A stretch of DNA of 64,000 bases from Oopsacas minuta (lineage: Eukaryota > Porifera > Hexactinellida > Lyssacinosida > Leucopsacidae): the NCBI GenBank assembly GCA_024704765.1, contig JAKMXF010000066.1:1237883-1301882 (forward strand), written 5' to 3'. Positions 1 through 10,600 of the stretch are shown piece after piece. The translations under genes were made by a program, and so were the position numbers. Numbering within the stretch: position 1 is the first letter of the stretch; every line of letters starts with the position of its first letter. Below the pieces are notes generated by a model. That model was not told the origin of the DNA. It made no database searches and saw nothing but the letters and a program-made list of their open reading frames with translations.

Positions 1-126
1 CTTGACCCACGATTCGATAACCCAATAATCAGCGCTGTTTTAGACGATTTGATAGTGAAAGGTGAATTCAACGCTGAATTTGAAGATCTTTTATGCTCAA
101 CCTTTACAAGTTCACAGACTTTATAG
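1..126 (+). CDS. 3' terminal exon of an unidentified gene (partial)
   Basis: Frame 1 is open from the first base of the window and gives 41 codons before a TAG stop at 124-126. The peptide (LDPRFDNPIISAVLDDLIVK and so on) is acidic and probably helical, and composition and length fit a gene's C-terminal end. An AATAAA lies at 310-315, about 185 bases downstream, as expected for a plus-strand 3' UTR. I do not recognise the family. The open frame could be chance, since 41 codons is short. Confidence 0.4.
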   Translation, partial: LDPRFDNPIISAVLDDLIVKGEFNAEFEDLLCSTFTSSQTL

Positions 127-309
127 AATTTTCTCGAATAACATAATTTCTACCATCATCTTATAGAATAATATCACTTTTCGATGTAATTTTTTAGCTC
201 TTTACAACCTAAAATCGAATTAATTTTACGAATTTTTATTGATCATGTAAATTTGATAATTCTTTACTACTTTCTAGGAATTCTATACTTTGTTATTACA
301 ACAATTCTA

Positions 310-315
310 AATAAA
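310..315 (+). promoter_or_regulatory. Candidate polyadenylation signal AATAAA
   Basis: A canonical AATAAA hexamer sits downstream of the TAG at 124-126 and upstream of the SMIM14-like gene on the same strand. It would suit the gene entering from the left edge. AT-rich DNA produces this hexamer often, so support is moderate. Confidence 0.35.
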
Positions 316-998
316 CATATTATGACGAATGTTGAAAATATGTGTATTATGTTGTTCCTAGAGCAGGGGGCCCGTGCAGCTTCTCAACTTTAAAGTTAAG
401 GACATACCAAATTACCACCAATAATTTCCGGGGCGATTGTAAATTTCAACTCCCCCTTGAGAGGGGATTTGCGATTTTTGTAATCTTATGTGTTTACATT
501 ATGTGTCTTTATCCTAACGAACAGTAGACAAGTCTAAATATACGGAAATGACGATTCTGTCTAGCAGTTATGAATTTTATAAGCCTCTGGGGAGTGATTA
601 TTTGATGGAGGGCTATTATTCGGGCTAATAAGGTACTTGATAACTTTCGCTAAATATTTAGCTGATCAACGTGACAATGAAACAAGTATAAGAGTTGGAA
701 AATTTGGCGATATCATAACACCGCGCCGTGAAATGTACACTCTGTGTGTCGAATTAATCCTCAGCTTCATTCTAGATGTTTTAGGGATAGTTTGATAAGA
801 ACATGTGCATCTACCAACCCCTTGAATTCATTTCCCAGAATTTTTACAAGGACTTTTAGACAATTTTTTGGAGAGTATGCATGAGGTGAAATTTTTGAGT
901 GATCTAATTGGTCATGGTATATGTGTGTTAATTAATCACAATGTTTGTTTGTTTTGTTTTCAGAATTATAAGTTTTCTATATCAGCTAACACTGCACT

Positions 999-1108
999 AT
1001 GGATCAATGTGAGTGTATATGTTGGTATATTCGAGCTATGCAACGAATTTTTGAGATGATTTCTTCAGGAAATGGTTATTGTACTCAAAATCAATGTTTT
1101 CCCACAAC

Positions 1109-1139
<31 letters not shown>

Positions 1140-1301
1140 ACGGATACAAACACATTATTACAACCGGATAATTTAATTTTGTTTGCGTTGTTTTTGTTTT
1201 GGCTTGTCTTCTCCGTTTATTATTTCCTGTTTCTAAGACCAAATATTCGTACAAGAAAGATTCAAAATTTCGCTGATAGAGACAATGAAGGGATTATGTG
1301 A
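999..1301 (+). CDS. SMIM14: SMIM14-like small ER membrane protein with polyglutamine tract
   Basis: The product has 100 residues. Residues 2-33 carry the cysteine pattern of SMIM14: C-E-C-I-C at 4-8, then A-M-Q-R at 13-16, Y-C-T at 27-29 and a final Cys33. The human protein has the same arrangement (CECVC, AMRR, YCT, C). One hydrophobic span at about 58-79 is followed by L-R-P-N, again as in human SMIM14 (LRPPN), so a single-pass ER membrane protein is expected. Between the cysteine region and the membrane span lie ten glutamines (38-47) encoded by uninterrupted CAA codons, not known to me from vertebrate members. A pyrimidine-rich acceptor (TTGTTTTCAG, ending at 961) lies 37 bases before the ATG and suggests a spliced 5' UTR. 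AATAAA at 1406-1411 could end the transcript. The role of SMIM14 is poorly known. Confidence 0.75.
1110..1139 (+). repeat. (CAA)10 microsatellite inside the SMIM14-like ORF
   Basis: Ten perfect CAA triplets encode residues 38-47 of the SMIM14-like protein. Because the codons are pure, the tract should be length-polymorphic between individuals. Confidence 0.95.
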
Positions 1302-2802
1302 ATTGAATCAATTCAAATTTAATTATTTCTTATGGAATTCTGATTTGTTTTATTAATATTACTCTTATTACAAGTATTATACATTGTATTGAGATTTTAT
1401 TATTTAATAAAACTACAAGTTCAGTTACAAACTTATTGGGTGGGAATTGTTACAAAATCGAAAGGCAGATTTGGTGAAATATTAATCAACTTGAAGGTAA
1501 TAAATCTTGTGTTGATCAAACAGAATAAATGTATTACAGATTTTTCCAAGTTGTCAGTCAAGGCCACTGTTCATATTGAAGAGATTTATACAAACAACAC
1601 AAATGATACAAGGTGTATGTAATCTACAGCCTGCTATTTGTCCTCTGTAGTTATATAGTAAATGATGGAATGCTTGTGAGTAGGAAAAAGTTGCAGTTGT
1701 AGTAAGTCCATTGTTTGACATCGATCTAACATCAGCACGCCAAAAACAAAGTCCTATCTAGTTACAAAGGAGTTCGTCTATTTTGCAAATTTTAGCTCAA
1801 ATGTTTACGCTAATTTGCAAACCAATATTACTCTATGTCCTTTGTAAACAACTCATCAATATATCTCTTTCTCCCTCTTTACTGAGAATATGATAACAGA
1901 AGTACAAAAAGTAATGACAAATATTAACAAACAATATCTTCTCTATGCATAGTCAATAATCACTGCTAGATATATTAGTTTATATTAGTAAATCAGTGGA
2001 ATCAAAGACATTGACTGATTATCCTTCGTGTATAGTGTAACGAAGTTTGGAGACGGTTTTAGTAGCGTAATCAGGCTGGACAAAGCTCAAGAAGTAATCC
2101 AAATTCGTACTTAATTAAAATATTATAGATTAATGCAGAACAATACTATTTTGCGCAATAGTAACCTATAATAGTCGCGTACTGTAAGAGAATGTATTGT
2201 AGTTTCTATTCTCTAAAGCACCGGTTCACAACTTGGGGTCAATAGGCGACAGCAGGATGTCCCATAAGATCTCAAATTTGTATTGCAGTCTACGGAAGGG
2301 GGTCCACATATGTGAAATTAGTGTATAGGTCTACGCGTGGAAAATGTTGTAAATAGCTGCTTTAATTAATGTAGGTAAAATAATGATGACATTTAGAAAT
2401 TCAGAGATGCCAACTCTAACGAGTTACCCGTGAGTCTCATGATTTTTCTGAGCTCTAAAAGTTAAATCTCGCGCCAATTTTTGTTTCTTCACTGTACATT
2501 TTGATGCAGAAATGCGAAATCTCACACCCATTCTGAGGAAATTTCATACTCACGGTTGGAGAGGCGCCAGACTGGATAGAGAATTAGTTCTTTATTGAGT
2601 TTGAAATTAACTATATGGCTTACTGAACTATAGTCAGCTGGAGAAATTCATGTTAAGAAACATACTCAAGACAAGTGGAAATTATATACACAATTTCGCA
2701 GAATCAGAAATTATCACTAGTAAGATTTTAGAAATAATTTCAGCCCATAAACTCAGAAACTAGAATACCAAATTATAAATATTGGGAAGCTAACTGAACA
2801 AA
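1302..2802. other. Intergenic region between SMIM14-like and HDAC8 genes
   Basis: About 1.5 kb with no supported gene. The AATAAA at 1406-1411 is a plausible end for the SMIM14 transcript. A 77-codon frame at 1389-1622 lacks recognisable features. The HDAC8 promoter and 5' UTR must lie in the right part, but I see no clear core-promoter motif. Confidence 0.5.
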
Positions 2803-3999
2803 ATGGCAGGCCCACACCCGACGGACATGGAAATTGAAACACAGTTCAACCAACTTACAATTGAAACTACACTCTCAATGAAAAACGCTGTTCTCGTCTA
2901 CTCAGAAGATTTTGCACAAATTCAAAATAACATGCCAAGAATCGCAGAACGTGCTTCTTTCGTATTTGAGCTAATCAAAGCATACAAACTTTTCGAAAAA
3001 TTACAGATAAAACAGCCACAGACAATAACACCAAATGATTTAGCAATATTCCATTCGAAAGATTACATAAAGAGTATATTGCATGCAGAAAATGAATCCA
3101 TTACGAATGGTGATGAATTCACTCTAGGTTACGATTGCCCAGTGTTCGACAATGTATATAGTTTTGCATCAAGTGCTGTATCGGGTACACTAACAGCTGT
3201 AGATTCTCTACTACAAGGAGAAACTATGGTAGCAATCAATTGGTGTGGTGGTTGGCATCATGCACAGCGTGACATGGCATCAGGATACTGTTATTTCAAT
3301 GATATCGTGATTGGCATTATAAAACTGCATGAAAAGTTTCGTCGTGTACTCTACATAGATTTAGATCTACATCATGGTGATGGTGTACAAAACGCGTTTT
3401 ATTACACAGATAAAGTTTTGACTGTCTCTTTCCATAAATATTGCTCTGGCTTTTACCCAGGGACAGGTAGTGTGAAAGAAATTGGTGAAGGAAGTGGTGA
3501 ATATTTTTCAATAAATATCCCATTCAAAGACGGATTGGATGATGACACAATGGTTTCTGTTGTGAATTATATTCTTCCAGGTTTATACGAGAAATATAGG
3601 CCAGATGCTGTGGTAGTACAATGTGGTGTTGATGGCCTAGCACACGATCCAATGGATTCATTCAATCTGACCGGAAATGCTTATATCCACACAATTAATA
3701 TGGTCATTAACTGGAAATTACCTCTGCTTATTTTGGGTGGTGGTGGGTATGATACCCCGAATACAGCCAAAGTATGGACACGGGTTACAGCATTGGCTTG
3801 TGGAGTTTGTTTGAATGAAGATATACCTGATCACATACAATTCATACACTATGGTCCTGATTTCACACTCACTATATCACCCAGCTATAGAACTAACTAC
3901 AATTTGAAGAACAACTATCTCACATATTTGATGACGGAAATTCAGTTACTCATAGAAGATATGGGTAAACGAGTTGAAAATTGTAATACAGTTGTTTAA
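2803..3999 (+). CDS. HDAC8: Class I histone deacetylase, HDAC8 type
   Basis: The 398-residue, intronless product is a zinc-dependent lysine deacetylase of class I. The catalytic set is complete: tandem histidines 152-153 in G-G-W-H-H-A, zinc ligands Asp188 and His190 in D-L-D-L-H-H-G-D, the third ligand Asp282 in H-D-P-M, and the transition-state tyrosine 316 in G-G-G-G-Y. The L-G-Y-D-C-P motif before the active site, the I-P-D-H...Y-G-P-D stretch near the C-terminus and the absence of a long regulatory tail favour HDAC8 over HDAC1/2/3. Human HDAC8 has 377 residues; the extra length is mostly an N-terminal extension of about 25 residues. In animals HDAC8 acts in nucleus and cytoplasm and deacetylates cohesin subunit SMC3. 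The G-V-D-G in place of the usual G-A/S-D after V-V-Q-C is a mild variation. Confidence 0.93.
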   Translation: MAGPHPTDMEIETQFNQLTIETTLSMKNAVLVYSEDFAQIQNNMPRIAERASFVFELIKAYKLFEKLQIKQPQTITPNDLAIFHSKDYIKSILHAENESITNGDEFTLGYDCPVFDNVYSFASSAVSGTLTAVDSLLQGETMVAINWCGGWHHAQRDMASGYCYFNDIVIGIIKLHEKFRRVLYIDLDLHHGDGVQNAFYYTDKVLTVSFHKYCSGFYPGTGSVKEIGEGSGEYFSINIPFKDGLDDDTMVSVVNYILPGLYEKYRPDAVVVQCGVDGLAHDPMDSFNLTGNAYIHTINMVINWKLPLLILGGGGYDTPNTAKVWTRVTALACGVCLNEDIPDHIQFIHYGPDFTLTISPSYRTNYNLKNNYLTYLMTEIQLLIEDMGKRVENCNTVV

Positions 4000-4672
4000 A
4001 TGATAGATTGATCATCGCCCCTTACTGACAGTTTTGTAAGTCTATCAGTGTGCTAGTCATATATACATACTTTATTGGTAGAATTTCAAGACTAGCTTAA
4101 GTAGCATTTGCAGTCATAGTGCTAATAATTCGCAATTATTATTACACTGGTTAGCGTTATAAATGTTGGGAAACAAAGTATTTTGCTGGTCACTTGGCAG
4201 GGTGTGATACAGAGGGAGACCTGCGATTCCCCCCTTCCAGGAATTGTATTAACTTCATGGTGATTAACTAGAGTAATTCAAGAATCAATGGTGCAGTACT
4301 GCTTACATGTATTTTATAGCACAGGATGATTCTGTCAATTAACTACAAAAGCACACATTAAATTTGGCCTATACATGTATATGCCTATATCCTATAGAAC
4401 GGTTTGTTTCTAGAAGCTCACACCGCAAGCAAAAAATTCTGTATCAAACCCTTATGGGGTGTATAAATCCGTAAAGATATCTGTATTGCATAAATAGAAA
4501 ATGGATCCAAATAATTGGCCGTTGGAAAGCATGGAATATTTTATCTTCAACCCCCCTTGAAAAGTTCTAATTTCGTCCCTATAACTCAAAATATATATTG
4601 GTAATAAAATAATTTTTTTAAAATAAACACGCAAAAAGCGTTCAAAGGGAAAAATGGCTTCATAAGTATGGA
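4000..4672. other. Convergent intergenic spacer
   Basis: This separates the plus-strand HDAC8 gene from the stop codon of the minus-strand ankyrin-TRP locus, so both 3' UTRs should lie here. I found no AATAAA on the plus strand close to the HDAC8 stop and no supported ORF. Confidence 0.5.
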
Positions 4673-7600
4673 TTATGTTTGTTTTTTCAATATATCTTGC
4701 TGCATCTTCGGTATTTGATCGAGTTGAATAAGCTTGTCCATTATTATTTCTTGATTCTTAGTTATTTTTTGATCAAGTTTACTATAGATCTCATCCAAGC
4801 GTTTTTCAACCTTTTCCAATTCTTCTGATTGTAATTCATGTTGTGTATTCTCGTCAGGCTCACTACGAATGTTGTCCGTTAGTTTATCTTTAGATTCTTT
4901 GTTGGAATTGCGTTGATCCTTCGTTGCTCCGTCATTACCACTTCCAACAGAGTTATTGATACGCTGGTTATATCTTGCATAGTATGACTTCCAGGTCTCT
5001 AATGAGATTATAATGCGCTCTACTATTATACGTTTCAACGGTCTACGTAATGGGGAAATCACTTTAAATAGGATACTCGATTGAGTCTCGTAATCTAATG
5101 CAAGTTCCGCTTTGAAATCTAACAGCTCTTTGTTCGTATATATTGTTGTATAGGTTTGAGAGAGTTGTGCGATAAATACATTAAGAAGGACCACAATTAT
5201 ACAAAAAGCAAATACAAGATAGAAAGCGGAGAATAAAAAAGGCACTTCACGAAAAGATCCTTCATAATTACCTGGGCCTCCATCAATGATGAATAATAGA
5301 CCAGAGAGAAATGGTGTTGTTAGAGGAGAAAATGGCAAAGAATCATCCCTAAACCAGCTTGAAAATGAGCATTGTACACCGTCAGTACAATATGTCCTAG
5401 CGACTAGTTGTATACTCCCGATGTAGCTGATAAGTAGGATTATTATTACAAGAGAGAACCTTGGGACATCTGCGGAAAGGACGTTAGAGAGAGTTTCAAT
5501 ATACACGCCGAGAGATGGAAACATTTTGGTGTATTTGTAAAACTTGAAAGTGAAAAATGTGAATGTTAGAGCAGAGCACATCCAATGTAAAGCGCTCCAA
5601 ATTGGACTGATGGCTAACAACAGGCGAAGGCAGAATAGAAGTAATAAGAAAAAAACGCTACAAATATCGATGATATTATAAGTTTCTCTGAAATGTCGGT
5701 AAACTGCACGAGGGAAGAAATCACATTTACGATCAAAGTTATACATTACTTTATCGAGCTTCACTGGAAATTCATAGAAAACACGTCTAACCACTTTCTG
5801 AATTGATCTAGTAAATTTATTCGATTCTCTGTCACCATAATATTGAACCTGACGTTTCCTTATGTAATCAAGCTCACAAGAAGTGAAGAAAAGGTTCTGA
5901 AGATAACGCCATTTCGCTTCAATCTCTAATAACTCATTTGTAATAAAAAACCATGTAACAATCAATATGTACGATTCAAGGCAAAATCTGAAACGATCTC
6001 TATGAGTGTCATAGAGGAATAATTCAGAATCACATTTGGAAGAAGCGAAATACAATGCAAGACACAATGGAATATACAAGAAGATAAAGTATAGGAAGAA
6101 CAGACTCATGAACCACCACCGATAGATAATCAATTTCTCCTCTATTAAAAATTTCAAGACAGGATGATACTTGTACTTCATAACATTAGATCGATACAAT
6201 TTATGCCATAGCGGAGCCAGATGAAAATTAAAAAATCTAAAGTTTGGATAATCCCCCTCCTCGTTCGAATCCATTAGTTTTGTATCGATCTGTACATTAC
6301 GGCTGTCTTTGATAACGGTTTTGGCAAGAACCTTCGAGAAATTGTGATAATCTCCATTGTTAACCATTCTGTGCACGACATCTGGACAAGCTTCGAAGTA
6401 CTCACGATCACAAAGATCCACAAACAAATCTACCATTTCTTGTTGTCCACGTTTCCGTGCAAGATCAATTGGGCTATGACCATCTACATTTCTACCATTC
6501 ATTATATGAGTGAATAAATCAATCTTTGCCTTGTGGATGTATGGAATGATATACTCTGCGGTTTCAAAGGACTTGTATTTGGCTAGATAATGAATGACAT
6601 TATTCTTATTTGGGTCACACGTATCAAATGTATCCAGTAAGTACTCATAATTGGTTGTAGTGAGTAGTTTGAAGAATTGAATACGATCCAATCTAGCTGC
6701 TAACATTACAGGCGTAATACCATCTAGATCACAGTGCATTAAAGCTTCCACATATGTCATTTTGTTATAGGGGGGTTTAATGAATTCATCTTTTTTGGTT
6801 GCTTCATCTAAGAAGAATTTCATGACTTCATAAGCCATTAGATCTGAATTGTCTCTGTATTGAATGGCGTAATGCAGGACACGCTTGCCATCTCTATCAG
6901 AAGCTGCGAGAGCAATTCCATATCTCAGTAATAATTCTATTCGTGAGACACTGCTTTGTTTCGCAGCATAATGTATTATAGTGCAGTCAGCTGAACTGAT
7001 ACGTCTTTTCAGATTTACCCTTTCATTTTCTTGTTCAGAGTTTGCCATCAGTTTCTCTTCGATATATTTGTTACTGATAGTGTCATAGGCTAGCAGATTA
7101 AGGTATTTATTAATGTTTGCACCTTTCTCATGCTCAACGAGCGATATAGCGAATTTTGTATGATCTCTCTGCATAGCCACTTCGAATGGTGTGCCTCTAG
7201 AACTATTCAACTGTATGTCAGCACCTGCAGCTATCAATAAACCACCAATAGCCTCATTACCTGATTCAGCTGCGATGTGTAGAGGGGTTTGATCTTCAGT
7301 ATCGCGAGTTGAGAGAATTCTTCCTACAATATTTCCAAACTCTTTATCTTCATGTTTACCAATTTCTTCAATCGCATTAATGATTCCCTTCACTAACCCT
7401 TGATTATTTTCGAATACAGCTAAATGTATTAACAGTCCTTTCCTTCCATCGCCAAATGACACTTCGTCGTATGAATGTTTCCATGGTTGTAACATACAAT
7501 TTATGATAGCCTCATCCTTAGGAATGCAAACAGGCATTTCTTTTTTCTTATTTTTATATACCAATGGTTTCATGTATTCCAATTCACGATCAGCTAAGTG

Positions 7601-10600
7601 ATGCTCTTTTCCTTTCTTTATCACATGAGACATAATGATTTTCACTGTTTCAAAATCAACATTCTTTGTTGCTATATGCAAAGCAGTGTTACCATCTCGA
7701 TCAGATTTTTCTAACGGTACACCTGCATCAAGTAGTAACTTAGTCATAAAGACTTTCTGTCTGTCTCGTACTGATATGTGTAATGGAGTTAAGGCGTCGG
7801 CATTCTTTTTGTCCAAAATAACGTCATACTTTTTCTCTTTATCCTGATTCTTTACAGCAGTAATGACCTTCTCAAACAATTCCATATTGGCTTCAGGCTT
7901 TTTATGAATCGTAGCCAAATGTACGATAGTGTTGCCGCTGGATTTTTGCATGACAGAGAGACTGGCCTTGTTATCAATGAGAATCTTGACGACTTGTTCA
8001 TTAGAACCTATTATTGCGATTTGTAACGCAGTATGACCTCCGCTATTTTCAAGATTTAACAAACCTATAAGTTTGCCAGCTATATCTTCATCGTTATTCA
8101 TTTTTTCGATCATCTCTTTTATACTTTGGAAGGCTGCGTTTTCTTTATTGGTTGGATTTTGCAATAGAACGTGCAGGATCCCATTTCCATCTTGATTTGT
8201 CTCTTCAACATCGGCACCACGTTTGATTAACGCAATGAAAAACTGATATTTTCCAGAGTTTATGCTTATCTGCAATGCAGACTGATTTACATAGTTCCGA
8301 GTTTTCAGGATTTTTTGTCTTCCTTCCCCTCTCTTTTCGAAGTTTTCCGTCTCTTTCAGTAGATACTCGAGAGTTGTAAGATTTTCTACTGTGTTTTTAG
8401 CTGCACAATGTATTAGAGTATTTCCATAGGTATCAACTGTCTCATATTCAAAATCAGGTTGTTTCTCTTCGCATAAAAACTTCATTACAGGCATGGATGC
8501 GTATTGTGCAGCCAGATGCATTATACCCATTTTAGCACTAAAATTGATCTCACCGTCGTCAATTAGTTTTTGAACAAGCTCGGGGCATTTACTAGCGAAA
8601 CAGTGTGTCATTATGGATTTACATTCTTCATCGCTAAACTTTACATTCTTCATCCCTAAATATTCGACATCCTTTTCTGGTAAAACTTCGGTATCCTTTA
8701 GTTGTGGAAGTGTTGAAACTAGGTACTTATCTCCAAATTTGTATGCAACTATGTACTCGTTGATTTGAATGTGGTCTTTCTTTTCCCTTTTACCAAGCAA
8801 TAAGTTGCCATTTTCAACAGAGGCCCCCACAGTATACGTATCGCATCCAATTTCTCCAATCTCTATCGACACTTTTGCACCTAAGTCAATTAGTGTCTGA
8901 GTAAAATTCAAGCTCTCACGTTTTATCGCTAAATGCAATGGAGTGAATCCATTATTGTCCATGATGTCAAGAAGATGGCTGTCTTTTACATCCTTACATA
9001 GATCTAAGAATTTTTTGTCACGATTATTACCAATAATGGAATGCAATACTGTCCATTGTTTATCTGCATCTCGTAATTTTAGTGCAGGCCATTGTTTATC
9101 CGTATCTCGTAATTGTAGTGCATATTTGATTAGCTTTTCGAACGCGAAATAGAAATCATACTCCACTGTGAGATGTAAGGCAGTTTTACCATCAAAGTCC
9201 TGTAAACTCAAAAGTAGAAGACCGAAACGATTTAGTTGTCCATCTTCTGTTTTGAGTTGTTTCAGAACCTCAGAAAATATATCTTCATTCTTTGTGATAA
9301 CAGCATGGTGCAGGATAGATCTATTGTGGCTGTCGAGGTAAGTAATGCTATCTGGATTGAATTCACGAGTATAGCATAATATTTTCTGTAGAATGCTAAG
9401 AGCAATATTTTGGTTTGATTTGGTAATTTTAAAGTAGCGATCCTTGGATATTGCAGTATGTAACGGCGTTTGACCATTATTACTGCGTTGGTCGAGGATA
9501 GATTTATCAGAGATTTTCCTTAATTCTTCTGCAGCAAACAACAAATCGATTATTGTATATGCTTCTTTACAGTCAAGAAAGGTTGCGTAGTGTAATGCTG
9601 TGTAACCCTCTGGATCTCTTACATACAACTGTCCATAAGATGCGCTTCTAGACTCCTGATCGGGTTTATTCAAATCTTCCAACAGGTGTCGAACACATTT
9701 ATCGCTACCATAAGAGATAGCTAAGTGTAGGGGATTATATCCACATGTATGAAGGTCTAAGGACCCGAATGAAATCTGCCAAATCCAGCTCGCGTTGCTG
9801 TAAAGTTGATAATCAGTATCTTCTATAACTTGGGCTAGGGCTAAAGGTCCCGAACCATGCCTGGTTGATTCTAATATCGGCCATGAATAACCACGTGTAT
9901 CCTTCAGATTGAATAACATGGGATTCTTCTCAATACACATAGCCAGTACGTCAGTAAGGTAGAAAGGTTCATTTGGACGATATATAATGGAAAGATGGAC
10001 GATGGAAAACCCATAGAGTAAAGTAGGGAGAGATAAATTGGCTTTGTATCTGAAGAGGATAGTGAGTGCTGTAATATTTCCAGCTATAATGCTGATATGT
10101 AATGCTGTATATCTTTCTTGAGAAGCCAGTGAGTGTATCTCTCTTGAGGAGCCAGTGCCAGTACAATCAATCAAAGGTACACCGTTTATGAATGTAGATC
10201 CAGGTTTTTCCTCTTCCCTCTGTTTAATTTTGTCTAGAAGTGTATTTAGGTATGAATCAGTACTGGAGTTTTTCAGTATGATTTTGTGAATGAGTGTATT
10301 GCGTGTAGGGTCATAGTAATTCAACACAGCTTGATACTCCATAAAAGTGTATTTTAGAAACACATCAATCTTATCTTTTTCTAAGGCAATGTCCAGTGGA
10401 CGGAGACCATATTTATTCTCTATGTTTATTATTTCAGATAAACCTCCTACATTCTCAAGTACGTCAAGTAGAAATTGTACATTTTCAATGTCATTGTGGA
10501 TAGCACGGTGGAAAATTCCATTACCATCTTGATCTGTTGTGGTGTAATCAAATTCGAGTTGATTGATTATGTAATCAATTACTTGGCACGTTCCATATTG

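Noticed and set aside
1036-1254. Minus-strand frame with a polyvaline run
   Set aside because: It is the complement of the CAA tract and SMIM14-like frame; the valine run is an artefact of the repeat.
1389-1622. 77-codon plus-strand frame after SMIM14
   Set aside because: It lies in the probable 3' UTR, overlaps the AATAAA at 1406, and has no domain, repeat or membrane feature.
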